In this document: positions 17,753 through 26,043 of the stretch, in pieces | Layout: every line of letters starts with the position of its first letter | Position numbering within the stretch: the first letter of the stretch is position 1 | Assembly: GCA_026414745.1 (NCBI GenBank) | Contig: JAOAIK010000040.1 | Span: 1-64,000, forward strand | From: Roseococcus sp. | GTDB taxonomy: Bacteria; Pseudomonadota; Alphaproteobacteria; Acetobacterales; Acetobacteraceae | DNA length: 64,000 nt | Reading direction: 5' to 3' | Program-made: the position numbers and the translations under genes | The notes under the pieces: generated by a model | What the model saw: the letters and a program-made list of their open reading frames with translations, nothing else | The model's database searches: none | Told to the model about the DNA's origin: nothing

Positions 17753-18532
17753 ATGAAACAGGAAGCGCAGGCTGGGGCGCTGGACGCCGCGATCGCTGCC
17801 GCCGGGGGGATGGAAGCCTTCCAGGCCGCCCTGGGTGTCGCGCGTCGCACTGTGTTCCTGTGGAAGCAGCAGGGCGTTCCGGCCGAGCGTGTGCCGGAAA
17901 TCGAGGCTGCGACCGGCGTGCCGCGCCACAAGCTTCGTCCTGACCTCTGGGCCCCTCCCGGCGCCGTGGCGGATCCGATGCGCGAGGGGCGGGCCAATCT
18001 CTACGCGCTTCTCGGTCATCTGCTGAGCGACGTGCCGGCCCAGGGGGTGCTGGCGCGCCTTGCGGCCCTGCCGGCCGACGATACGCCGCTCGGCGCCGCA
18101 CTGGGCGCGCTCTCGGCTGCGGCGCGGGTGGCGAAGCCCGAGGCGCTGGAACGCGAATATCACGCCCTGTTCATCGGCCTGGGGCGCGGCGAGCTGCTGC
18201 CCTACGCCTCCTACTATCTCACCGGCTTCCTGCACGAGCGCCCGCTTGCGGAGCTGCGCGCCGATCTCGGCCGCCTCGGCATCGCCCGGGCGGAGGGCGT
18301 GTGCGAGCCGGAGGACCACATCGCCTTCCTGTGCGAGGCGATGGCCGGGCTCTTGCGCGGCGGGACGCCGGACGAGGCGGACAGGCTGTTCGAGCGGCAT
18401 CTCCGCCCCTGGGCGGGACGTTTCTTCGCCGACCTCTGCGTGGCCGAGAGCGCGGTGTTCTACCGTGCCGTGGGCGGGCTGGGGCGGGCACTGATGGATG
18501 TGGAACTGGCGGCGGCGGAGCTGCCCGCCTGA
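17753..18532 (+). CDS. TorD-family chaperone fused to N-terminal YdaS/Cro-like HTH
   Basis: A 259-residue protein with two parts. Residues 9-66 read as a YdaS/Cro-type helix-turn-helix: LDAAIAAAGGMEAFQAALGV, then ARRTVFLWKQQGVPAERVPE and IEAATGVPRHKLRPDLW. Residues ~75-259 are an all-helical TorD/DmsD chaperone: EREYHALFIGLGRGELLPYAS and the EPEDHIAFLCEAM motif. TorD chaperones bind the Tat signal peptide of molybdoenzymes and hold them until cofactor insertion. Here the client is presumably FdhA, encoded 300 bp downstream. The fused HTH suggests DNA binding and possible autoregulation; this is inference. The first ATG is used; the HTH lies after it in the same uninterrupted frame, so the fusion is not a start-site artefact unless translation begins at Met76. 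Confidence 0.85.
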   Translation: MKQEAQAGALDAAIAAAGGMEAFQAALGVARRTVFLWKQQGVPAERVPEIEAATGVPRHKLRPDLWAPPGAVADPMREGRANLYALLGHLLSDVPAQGVLARLAALPADDTPLGAALGALSAAARVAKPEALEREYHALFIGLGRGELLPYASYYLTGFLHERPLAELRADLGRLGIARAEGVCEPEDHIAFLCEAMAGLLRGGTPDEADRLFERHLRPWAGRFFADLCVAESAVFYRAVGGLGRALMDVELAAAELPA

Positions 18533-18564
18533 GGCTTCAACGGGTGACTGGGAAGGAGTGCGCC

Positions 18565-18810
18565 ATGGCGAGCAAGGATGAAGCGGGCACCATCGGGGGC
18601 GCGAGCAGGCGCCGTGGCTTCCTGAAGACGCTGGGCATCGGCACGGCTGCGGCTGCGGCGGCGGCCTCGCCTGCTCTCGCGCAGCGTGCGGACAGCGTTC
18701 CCGCGCGCGAGGCCCGCAAGGAGAACGCCCAGCAGCGGGTGGCCGCCCGCTACCAGGCGAACTCTCCGCATGTGCAGAGCTTCTATCGCACCAACCGCTA
18801 CGAGTATTGA
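18565..18810 (+). CDS. Small Tat-targeted formate dehydrogenase-associated protein
   Basis: An 81-residue peptide with a twin-arginine signal (SRRRGFLKTLGIG, hydrophobic Ala run, then ASPALAQ) and a short mature part ending YRTNRYEY. It matches the small 'formate dehydrogenase region Tat target' proteins that precede fdhA in many proteobacteria. ATG at 18565 with gaaggag 6 bp upstream. No cofactor ligands are seen; it may be a small subunit or assembly partner exported with the enzyme. Only 22 bp separate it from fdhA. Confidence 0.88.
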   Translation: MASKDEAGTIGGASRRRGFLKTLGIGTAAAAAAASPALAQRADSVPAREARKENAQQRVAARYQANSPHVQSFYRTNRYEY

Positions 18811-18832
18811 GCGCCGGGAGGGAAGAAAAACA

Positions 18833-21778
18833 ATGCTCATCAAGCGTTCCGACGGGGCCCGCGCGAAGCAGCGGCTTGCCTCGGCCTATCAGGGCCTCTC
18901 GGCTGGCGGCATGGACCGCCGCTCCTTCCTCAAGACGGCGGGCCTCGCCGGCGCCGGCGTGGCCGCTCTGGCCGGCATCGCGCCGCGCATGGCCGAGGCG
19001 GCCGGCGCGGCGACGGGCGTGCATGATCTCTCGCGCCCCATTCAGCGGGTGAAGAATCTCTGCACCCACTGCTCGGTGGGCTGCACCGTGACGGCCGAGG
19101 TGCAGAACGGCGTCTGGGTCGGCCAGGAGCCGACCTGGGAGAGCCCGATCAACCGCGGCACGCATTGCGCCAAGGGCGCCTCGGTGCGCGAGCTGGTGCA
19201 TGGCGATCGCCGCCTCAAGTATCCGATGAAGCTGGTGAACGGCCAGTGGCAGCGCATCAGCTGGGATGTCGCGATGAGCGAGATCGCCGATCGCATGATG
19301 GCGATCCGCCAGGCCTCCGGCCCTGACTCGATGTACTGGCTCGGCAGCGCCAAGTTCTCCAACGAGGGCGCCTATCTGTTCCGCAAGTTCGTCGCCTTCT
19401 GGGGCACGAACCATGTGGACCACCAGGCGCGCATCTGCCACTCGACCACGGTGGCGGGCGTGGCGAACACCTGGGGCTACGGTGCGCAGACCAACAGCTA
19501 CAACGACATCCGCAATTCCAAGACCATGATCATCATGGGCGGGAACCCGGCGGAGGCGCACCCGGTCTCGCTGCAGCACGTGCTCTCCGGCAAGGAGATC
19601 AACCGTGCGAACCTGATCGTGATCGACCCGCGCTACACCCGCACGGCCGCCCACGCGACGGAGTATGTCCGCATCCGCCCGGGCACGGACATCCCGGTGA
19701 TCTGGGGCATCCTCTGGCACATCTTCCAGAACGGCTGGGAGGACAAGGAGTTCATCCGCCAGCGGGTCTACGGCATGGACGAGATCCGCGCCGAGGTCGC
19801 GAAGTGGACGCCGCAGGAGGTCGAGCGCGTCTCGGGCGTGCCGGGCGCCCAGCTCCGCCGCGTGGCGGAGATGTTCGCGACCCAGAAGCCCTCGACGCTG
19901 ATCTGGTGCATGGGCACGACGCAGAAGACGGTGGGCACGGCGAATGTCCGCGCCTACTCGGTGCTGCTGCTCGCCACCGGCAATGTCGGCGCCGAGGGCA
20001 CGGGCGCGAACATCTTCCGCGGCCACTGCAACGTGCAGGGCGCCTCGGACTTCGGGCTCGATGTCGGCACGCTGCCGGCCTATTACGGCCTCGATGAGAC
20101 GGCCTGGCGCCACTGGAGCCGCGTCTGGGGCGTCTCCTTCGAGTCGATGCGCGCGCGCTTCGACACGCCGCAGATGATGCACACGCCGGGCATCCCCTCG
20201 ACGCGCTACATGGATGCCGTGCTGCTGCCGAAGGACCAGGTGCAGCAGCGCGACACCCTGAAGGGCATGATCGTCTTCGGCCACGGCGGCAACACCGTGA
20301 CCCGCATGCCGGAGGCGCAGCGCGCGCTCGACGCGCTCGATCTGCTGGTGGTCGCGGACCCGCACCCCACCACCTTCGCGGTGCTGCACAACCGGCGTGA
20401 CAACACCTATCTGCTGCCGATCGCCACCCAGTTCGAGTGCTCGGGCAGCCGCACCAGCTCCAACCGCTCGGTGCAGTGGGGCGAGAAGGTCGTGAACCCG
20501 ATCTTCGAGAGCCGCACCGACTACCGCGTGATGTATGATCTCGCCAAGGCGCTCGACGTGGCGGCGCAGCGGCGGAACATGACCATCCGCTTCGCGGAGG
20601 ACATGTTCAAGCACTACGACATCCAGAACGGCGAGCCGACGCCCGAGAGCATCCTGCGCGAGATCAACCGGGGCGCCTGGGGCACGGGCTACACGGGCAT
20701 CAGCCCCGAGCGTCTGAAGCTGCACATGCAGCACCAGGACAAGTTCGACCTGGTGACGCTGCGCGCGCGGCCGGACGCGCCGCCGGAAATCCGCGGCGAC
20801 TATTACGGCCTGCCCTGGCCCTGCTGGGGCACGCCGGAAATGCGCCACCCCGGCAGCCACATCCTGTACAACACCAACCTCGCGGTGAAGGATGGCGGCG
20901 GCACCTTCCGCCCGCGCTTCGGACTGGAGCGCAACGGCGTGACGCTGCTGGCCGAGGGCAGCTACTCGAAGGACAGCGACATCCGCGACGGCTACCCGGA
21001 GTTCACCGTGGCGCTGCTCAAGCGGCTCGGCTGGTATGACGAGCTCACGCCGGCCGAGAAGGCGACCATCGCGGAGATCGGTCAGGGCCTGGGCGGCGAG
21101 GACCGCGTGTCCTGGATGACGGACCTCTCGGGCGGCATCCAGCGCGTGGCCATCGCGCATGGCTGCTCGCCCTTCGGCAACGGCAAGGCCCGCGCGGTGG
21201 CCTGGAACCTGCCCGACCCCGTGCCGGTTCACCGCGAGCCGATCTACACGGCCCGTCCTGACCTGATCGCCCAGTATCCGACCCTGCCGGATCGCCGCGG
21301 CTTCCGCCTGCCGCATCTCGGCCAGTCGGTGCAGGCGCGCAGCCACGAGGTGTTCCGCAACTTCCCGATCATCCTCACCTCCGGCCGGCTGGTCGAGTAC
21401 GAGGGTGGCGGCGAGGAGACGCGCTCGAACAAGTGGCTCGCGGAACTCCAGCAGGACATGTTCGTGGAGATCAACCCGGCCGACGCCGCCGCGCGCAACA
21501 TCCGCGACGGCGCCTGGGTGTGGGTGACGGGCCCGGAGAACAACAGCCGCGCCCGGGTGAAGGCGCTGGTGACGGAGCGCGTGGGGCCGGGCGTGGCCTT
21601 CATGCCCTTCCACTTCGCCGGCTGGTTCATGGGCGAGGACCAGCGCCGCAAGTATCCGCAGGGCACCGACCCCGTGGTGCTCGGCGAATCGGTGAACGCC
21701 CTGACCACCTACGGCTACGACCCCGTCACCTTCATGCAGGAGACGAAGGTCACGCTCTGCCAGATCCGTGCCGCCTGA
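18833..21778 (+). CDS. fdhA: Formate dehydrogenase catalytic (alpha) subunit, Tat-exported
   Basis: A 981-residue molybdopterin oxidoreductase oxidising formate to CO2 on the periplasmic side. Tat signal DRRSFLKTAG (Arg29-Arg30). The [4Fe-4S] ligands are Cys77, Cys80, Cys84 and Cys112 (CTHCSVGC ... HCAKG). The metal ligand is Cys202 in ARICHSTTVAG, followed by the conserved His, so this is a cysteine, not selenocysteine, enzyme (codon TGC). MGGNPAEAHPV and IDPRYTRTAAHA are the bis-MGD binding stretches; a C-terminal molybdopterin dinucleotide-binding domain holds TSGRLVEYEGGGEETRS. Start ATG at 18833 has gggaggg upstream; frames further upstream belong to the Tat peptide gene. Length fits FdoG/FdnG-like enzymes. 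Confidence 0.96.
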   Translation: MLIKRSDGARAKQRLASAYQGLSAGGMDRRSFLKTAGLAGAGVAALAGIAPRMAEAAGAATGVHDLSRPIQRVKNLCTHCSVGCTVTAEVQNGVWVGQEPTWESPINRGTHCAKGASVRELVHGDRRLKYPMKLVNGQWQRISWDVAMSEIADRMMAIRQASGPDSMYWLGSAKFSNEGAYLFRKFVAFWGTNHVDHQARICHSTTVAGVANTWGYGAQTNSYNDIRNSKTMIIMGGNPAEAHPVSLQHVLSGKEINRANLIVIDPRYTRTAAHATEYVRIRPGTDIPVIWGILWHIFQNGWEDKEFIRQRVYGMDEIRAEVAKWTPQEVERVSGVPGAQLRRVAEMFATQKPSTLIWCMGTTQKTVGTANVRAYSVLLLATGNVGAEGTGANIFRGHCNVQGASDFGLDVGTLPAYYGLDETAWRHWSRVWGVSFESMRARFDTPQMMHTPGIPSTRYMDAVLLPKDQVQQRDTLKGMIVFGHGGNTVTRMPEAQRALDALDLLVVADPHPTTFAVLHNRRDNTYLLPIATQFECSGSRTSSNRSVQWGEKVVNPIFESRTDYRVMYDLAKALDVAAQRRNMTIRFAEDMFKHYDIQNGEPTPESILREINRGAWGTGYTGISPERLKLHMQHQDKFDLVTLRARPDAPPEIRGDYYGLPWPCWGTPEMRHPGSHILYNTNLAVKDGGGTFRPRFGLERNGVTLLAEGSYSKDSDIRDGYPEFTVALLKRLGWYDELTPAEKATIAEIGQGLGGEDRVSWMTDLSGGIQRVAIAHGCSPFGNGKARAVAWNLPDPVPVHREPIYTARPDLIAQYPTLPDRRGFRLPHLGQSVQARSHEVFRNFPIILTSGRLVEYEGGGEETRSNKWLAELQQDMFVEINPADAAARNIRDGAWVWVTGPENNSRARVKALVTERVGPGVAFMPFHFAGWFMGEDQRRKYPQGTDPVVLGESVNALTTYGYDPVTFMQETKVTLCQIRAA

Positions 21779-21793
21779 GGGAGGACCAGAACC

Positions 21794-22390
21794 ATGGCCC
21801 GCATGAAGTTCCTGTGCGACGCGGACCGCTGCATCGAGTGCAACGCCTGCGTCACGGCCTGCAAGAACGAGCACGAGGTGCCCTGGGGGATCAACCGCCG
21901 GCGTGTCGTCACCATCAATGACGGCAAGCCGGGCGAGCGGTCGATCTCCATGGCCTGCATGCACTGCACGGACGCGCCCTGTGCGGCTGTCTGCCCGGTG
22001 TCCTGCTTCTACACGACGGCGGACGCCATCGTGCTGCACGACAAGGACCTCTGCATCGGCTGCGGCTATTGCTTCTATGCCTGCCCCTTCGGCGCGCCGC
22101 AGTATCCGCGCGTCGGCAACTTCGGCGGCCGCGGCAAGATGGACAAGTGCACCTACTGCGCGGGCGGCCCGCAGCAGGACAACACCCGTGTCGAGTACAC
22201 GCAGTACGGCTCCAACCGGATTGCGGAGGGCAAGCTGCCTCTCTGCGCGGAGATGTGCTCGACCAAGGCGCTGCTGGCCGGCGATGGCGAGATGATCGCG
22301 ACCATCTATCGCGAGCGTGTGCAGCGCCGCGGCTACGGCTCGGGCGCCTGGGGCTGGCGGACGGCCTACCGCACCACGGTCAACGTCTGA
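21794..22390 (+). CDS. fdhB: Formate dehydrogenase Fe-S (beta) subunit
   Basis: A 198-residue electron-transfer subunit with four ferredoxin-type clusters: CIECNACVTAC, CMHCTDAPCAAVCP, CIGCGYCFYACPFG and the spread Cys set around CTYCAGG and CAEMC. It matches Fdh3B-type beta subunits, shorter than E. coli FdnH and without its C-terminal membrane anchor. Electrons pass from the molybdenum site of FdhA through these clusters to the cytochrome subunit. Starts 15 bp after fdhA; a strong hairpin follows it. Confidence 0.95.
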   Translation: MARMKFLCDADRCIECNACVTACKNEHEVPWGINRRRVVTINDGKPGERSISMACMHCTDAPCAAVCPVSCFYTTADAIVLHDKDLCIGCGYCFYACPFGAPQYPRVGNFGGRGKMDKCTYCAGGPQQDNTRVEYTQYGSNRIAEGKLPLCAEMCSTKALLAGDGEMIATIYRERVQRRGYGSGAWGWRTAYRTTVNV

Positions 22391-22396
22391 TCATCC

Positions 22397-22424
22397 GGCG
22401 GCCCGGGGGAGACTCCGGGCCGCC
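22397..22424 (+). terminator. Hairpin between fdhB and fdhC
   Basis: A perfect 10-bp stem ggcggcccgg/ccgggccgcc with an 8-nt loop lies 6 bp after the fdhB stop. It is followed by catcccattctc, not a T-run, so it may be a partial terminator or an mRNA-stability element that sets the ratio of the membrane subunit to the soluble ones. The remaining ~85 bp up to fdhC have no recognisable signal except a ggagga ribosome-binding site. Confidence 0.5.
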
Positions 22425-22509
22425 ATCCCATTCTCTCGCCGCGCGGGCGCTCTGCCGGGGCCGCGCGGAGCGGAACCGGGCAGAGACCCGCTGATCCGGA
22501 GGAAGTCAC

Positions 22510-23502
22510 ATGCGGCGCATCCTTCTCGCACCCCTGATGGTGCTCTTCCTGGCGCTCTGCGCGCCCGGCATCGTCACGCAGGCCCAGGCGCAACCGGCGC
22601 GCGGCGCCATCTCGGCCGAGGAGCTCGAACTCCAGCGCATGCTCCAGGGCGGGCGCATCGAGGGGCGCACCACCCTGCCGGACGCGCAGTCCGAGGTGCT
22701 GATCCAGCCTGCCGGGAAGGCTTGGCGGGACTTCCACAACGTCACCCTTGCCTGGGTCGGCGGCATCGCCGTGGGCGGGATGCTCATCATCCTTGTCGCC
22801 TTCTATCTCGGGCGCGGGAAGATCATGGTGGAGGGCGGCCTGTCCGGGCGCACCATCCAGCGCTTCAACCTCCTCGAGCGCGCGAACCACTGGATGGTGG
22901 CCTCCTGCTTCATCGTGTTGGGGCTGACGGGGCTCAACCTCACCTTCGGCCGGCATCTGCTGCTGCCGATCGTGGGGGCCGAGACCTTCACCGCCATCTC
23001 GCTCTGGGGCAAGGTGCTGCACAACTATCTCGCCTTCCCCTTCACGCTCGGCATCGTGCTGATGCTGCTGCTCTGGGTGAAGGACAACATCCCGAATGGC
23101 CGCGACATCGAGTGGTTCAAGCAGGGCGGCGGGCTGATCGGGAAGGGCCATCCCAAGGCCGGGCGCTTCAACGCCGGCCAGAAGATGGTGTTCTGGATCA
23201 CCACGCTGGGCGGCGCGGCGGTGGCCATCTCGGGCTACATGCTCATTTTCCCCTTCTGGGGCGAGTTCGGCGTGGCCGAGATGCAGCTGGCGCACATCGT
23301 CCACTCCGTCATCTCGGTGCTGATGATCGCGGCGATGCTCGCGCACATCTACATCGGCTCCATCGGCATGCAGGGCGCCTTCGACGCCATGGGCACCGGC
23401 GAGGTGGACCTCAACTGGGCGAAGGAGCACCATGCCCTCTGGGTCGAGGAGCAGCAGAAGCGCGAGACCGCGGCCCGGCCCGCCGCGCAGCCCGCGGAGT
23501 GA
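22510..23502 (+). CDS. fdhC: Formate dehydrogenase cytochrome b (gamma) subunit
   Basis: A 330-residue membrane anchor. It starts with a signal peptide or first helix (MRRILLAPLMVLFLALCAPG, then QAQAQP), a periplasmic stretch of ~75 residues, then helices near VTLAWVGGIAVGGMLIILVAF, ANHWMVASCFIVLGLTG, HNYLAFPFTLGIVLMLLLW, FWITTLGGAAVAISGYML and HSVISVLMIAAMLAHIYIG. The His residues in ERANHW, VLHNY, HIVHS and LAHIY are candidates for the two haem b ligand pairs. Role: pass electrons from FdhB to quinone in the inner membrane. Longer at the N-terminus than E. coli FdnI, as in many Fdh3-type gamma subunits. Confidence 0.92.
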   Translation: MRRILLAPLMVLFLALCAPGIVTQAQAQPARGAISAEELELQRMLQGGRIEGRTTLPDAQSEVLIQPAGKAWRDFHNVTLAWVGGIAVGGMLIILVAFYLGRGKIMVEGGLSGRTIQRFNLLERANHWMVASCFIVLGLTGLNLTFGRHLLLPIVGAETFTAISLWGKVLHNYLAFPFTLGIVLMLLLWVKDNIPNGRDIEWFKQGGGLIGKGHPKAGRFNAGQKMVFWITTLGGAAVAISGYMLIFPFWGEFGVAEMQLAHIVHSVISVLMIAAMLAHIYIGSIGMQGAFDAMGTGEVDLNWAKEHHALWVEEQQKRETAARPAAQPAE

Positions 23503-23512
23503 GGCGCACCCC

Positions 23513-24019
23513 ATGCGGGTGATCGGCCTCGCCGGCTGGAGCGGGGCCGGCAAGACCACGCTCCTGACCAGGCTCATCCCCTGCCTCACCGGGCAGGGGA
23601 TTTCCGTTTCCACCCTCAAGCACGCCCACCACCGCTTCGACCTGGACCAGCCGGGCAAGGACAGCCATGCCCACAGGGAGGCGGGAGCGCGCCAGGTGCT
23701 GATCTCCTCGTCCCATCGCTGGGCGCTGATGAGCGAGCTGCGCGGTGCGCCGGAGCCGGGGCTGCGCGAACTGCTCGCCAGGCTCGACCCGGTGGACCTC
23801 GTGATCATCGAGGGCTTCAAGCGCGACAGCCACCCGAAGATCGAGGTGCACCGCGCCGCCAATGGCAAGCCCTGGATCTTCCCCGAGGATCCCATGGTGC
23901 GCGCGGTGGCGAGCGACACGCCCCCGCCCGAGGGCGCGCCGGAGGCCTTCCACCTCGACGATGTGCCGGCCATCGCCGCCGCCCTGCTGCGCCTCGCGGT
24001 TCCGCGCGCCGCGCTGTAG
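23513..24019 (+). CDS. mobB: Molybdopterin-guanine dinucleotide biosynthesis protein B
   Basis: A 168-residue P-loop GTPase. Walker A GWSGAGKTTLL at residues 8-18, then GISVSTLKHAHHRFDLDQPGKDS and the Walker B-like VDLVIIEGFKRD, which are MobB signatures. MobB is thought to deliver GTP or help MobA in making bis-MGD, the cofactor that FdhA needs. Start ATG at 23513 is 10 bp after fdhC; the frame is open further upstream but inside fdhC. No mobA is present in the window. Confidence 0.93.
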   Translation: MRVIGLAGWSGAGKTTLLTRLIPCLTGQGISVSTLKHAHHRFDLDQPGKDSHAHREAGARQVLISSSHRWALMSELRGAPEPGLRELLARLDPVDLVIIEGFKRDSHPKIEVHRAANGKPWIFPEDPMVRAVASDTPPPEGAPEAFHLDDVPAIAAALLRLAVPRAAL

Positions 24020-24028
24020 GAAGGGCGC

Positions 24029-25264
24029 ATGGCCCAGCTCTCGGACGACTGCTTCGCCTTCGGCGGCGCGCTGCTCTCCGTCGAGGCGGCGCAGGCGCTG
24101 ATCCTGGAGCGGCTCTCGCCGCTCCCGGGGGTGGAGGAGGTGGCGCTGCCCGCCGCGCTCGGCCGGGTGCTTGCCGGCCCGCTGCGCGCGCGCACCCCGC
24201 TGCCGCCCTTCTTCAACTCGGCGGTGGACGGCTACGCCTTCCGCCATGCGGACCTCGCGCCGGAGGGCGAGACGCGGCTCGCCCTCGCGGGGCGCATCGC
24301 GGCGGGGGGGCGTGGCGGGCCGCTGGCTCCCGGCACGGCGGCGCGCATTTTCACCGGCGCCCCCATGCCCGAGGGCGCGGACACGGTGATGATGCAGGAG
24401 GATGCGCGGCTGGAGGGCGAAGTGCTGCTGCTGCCGCCCGGCCTCAAGCCCGGCGCCAACTGCCGCCCGGCCGGAGAGGATGTGCCCGCGGGCGCCGAGG
24501 CCCTGCCCGAGGGCACGCGGCTGCGCGCACCCGAGATCGGCCTCGCCGCCGCGCTGGGCTTCGCGCGCCTGCCGGTGCGGCCGCGGCTCAGGGTGGGCGT
24601 GTTCTCCACCGGCGATGAGCTGGCCAGCCCCGGCGCGCCGCTTGGCCCGGCGCAGACCTATGATTCCAACCGCTTCACGCTGATGGCGATGCTCGCCGCC
24701 CTGCCGGTGGAGGTCACCGATCTCGGCATCCTGCCGGACCGCGCCGAGGCCACGGCGGCGGCGCTGCGCGCGGCGGCCGGGGCGCATGACCTGCTGCTGA
24801 CCTCGGGCGGCGTCTCGACCGGCGAGGAGGACCATGTGCGCGCCGCCATCGAGGGCGCGGGGCGGCTGGTGTTCTGGCGGCTCGCGGTGAAGCCGGGGCG
24901 GCCGGCGGCCATGGGGGTGGTGGAGGGCACGCCCATGCTGGGCCTGCCCGGCAACCCGGTGGCGGCGGTGGTCACCTTCCTGCACCTGGCGCGCCCGGTG
25001 ATCCTGCGCCTGGCCGGCGCGCGGCCGGAGGCGCTGCCGTTCTTCCCCGCCACCGCCGATTTCGCCTACCGCAAGAAGGCCGGGCGGCGGGAATATGTGC
25101 GCGTGACCCTGCAGGCCGGCGCGGCGCGGAAATTCTCGCGCGAGGGGGCGGGCCTGCTCACCTCGCTCACCCGCTCCGACGCCTTCGCCGAACTGCCCGA
25201 GGAGGTGACGCAGCTCGCCCCCGGCGATGCGGTGCGGGTGCTGCCCTTCGCCGCCATCTTCTGA
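24029..25264 (+). CDS. moeA: Molybdopterin molybdenumtransferase
   Basis: A 411-residue MoeA (also called Glp), which inserts molybdate into adenylylated molybdopterin. Family marks: PFFNSAVDGYAFR in the N-terminal part, IFTGAPMPEGADTVMMQED, GEDVPAGAE, STGDEL ... TYDSNRFTLMA, TSGGVSTGEEDHV and GLPGNPVAAVV. Length is normal. It lies 9 bp after mobB, and the two complete the cofactor step of the formate dehydrogenase operon. Confidence 0.96.
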   Translation: MAQLSDDCFAFGGALLSVEAAQALILERLSPLPGVEEVALPAALGRVLAGPLRARTPLPPFFNSAVDGYAFRHADLAPEGETRLALAGRIAAGGRGGPLAPGTAARIFTGAPMPEGADTVMMQEDARLEGEVLLLPPGLKPGANCRPAGEDVPAGAEALPEGTRLRAPEIGLAAALGFARLPVRPRLRVGVFSTGDELASPGAPLGPAQTYDSNRFTLMAMLAALPVEVTDLGILPDRAEATAAALRAAAGAHDLLLTSGGVSTGEEDHVRAAIEGAGRLVFWRLAVKPGRPAAMGVVEGTPMLGLPGNPVAAVVTFLHLARPVILRLAGARPEALPFFPATADFAYRKKAGRREYVRVTLQAGAARKFSREGAGLLTSLTRSDAFAELPEEVTQLAPGDAVRVLPFAAIF

Positions 25265-25290
25265 CACTCTCCCCGCCCAGGGAGAGAGCC

Positions 25291-26043
25291 ATGTCCGAAC
25301 ATGTCCTGATCGAGCGCGGCGGGGCCGTGCTGACCATCCGCCTGCACCGGCCGGAGAAGAAGAACGCCCTCACCCGCGCCATGTATCGCGCCATGGCCGA
25401 GGCGCTGGAGGCCGCGGCGGGGGAGGAGGCGGTGCGGGCCGTGGGGCTGGCCGGGGGCGCGGACTTCACCGCCGGCAACGACATCGCCGATTTCGCCGAC
25501 GCCACCGCCCGCAGCCCGGAGGAGCCGGGGGCCGGCTTCCTCTTCCTCGAGGCGCTGGCCGCCTTCCCCAAGCCCGTGCTGGCGGCCGTGCGCGGCCACG
25601 CGGTGGGCATCGGCACCACGCTGCTGCTGCATTGCGACGTGGTGGTGGTGGCCGAGACGGCGCGGCTGATGACGCCCTTCACCCGGCTCGCCCTGGTGCC
25701 CGAGGGCGGTTCCTCGCTGCTGCTCGCCCAGCGCGTCGGGCCGGCGCGGGCGAGCTGGTGGCTGCTCTCGGGCGAGCCCTTCAGCGGCCGCGCGGCGGCG
25801 GAGGCGGGCCTCGCCACCTGCGCGGTGGATGATGCGGAAGTGGAGGCCGAGGCCGCGCGCCGCGCCGCAACGCTGGCCGCCCTGCCCCCCGGGGCGCTGC
25901 GCGACTCGAAGCGGCTGATCCGCGCCCCCCAGGCCGCCGCGCTGCAGGCGGCGATGGCCGCCGAGCGCGCCTGCTTCGGCGAGCGGCTGCGCAGCCCCGA
26001 GGCGCAGGCCGCCTTCGCCGCCTTCCTCAAGCGCCCGGCGTGA
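25291..26043 (+). CDS. Enoyl-CoA hydratase/isomerase family protein
   Basis: A 250-residue crotonase-fold protein. RPEKKNALTRAMYRAM, then GLAGGADFTAGNDIADFAD (first oxyanion-hole region) and VRGHAVGIGTTLLLHCDVVV (second), with a Glu in LVPEGGSSLLLAQRVG at the position that is catalytic in hydratases and isomerases. Likely acts on enoyl-CoA in fatty-acid or branched-acid breakdown. It has its own ribosome-binding site (gggagag) 27 bp after moeA and may be co-transcribed by accident of position. Its 3' end overlaps the convergent oxidoreductase gene by 17 bp. Confidence 0.88.
   Translation: MSEHVLIERGGAVLTIRLHRPEKKNALTRAMYRAMAEALEAAAGEEAVRAVGLAGGADFTAGNDIADFADATARSPEEPGAGFLFLEALAAFPKPVLAAVRGHAVGIGTTLLLHCDVVVVAETARLMTPFTRLALVPEGGSSLLLAQRVGPARASWWLLSGEPFSGRAAAEAGLATCAVDDAEVEAEAARRAATLAALPPGALRDSKRLIRAPQAAALQAAMAAERACFGERLRSPEAQAAFAAFLKRPA

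Noticed and set aside
19436-19438. Selenocysteine codon in FdhA
   Set aside because: The metal-ligand codon is TGC (Cys), not TGA, and the frame has no internal stop.
17750-22039. 1429-codon leftward open frame across the formate dehydrogenase genes
   Set aside because: It is the antisense shadow of well-supported rightward genes; high GC removes stops. Composition is His/Arg/Ala-rich with no family resemblance.
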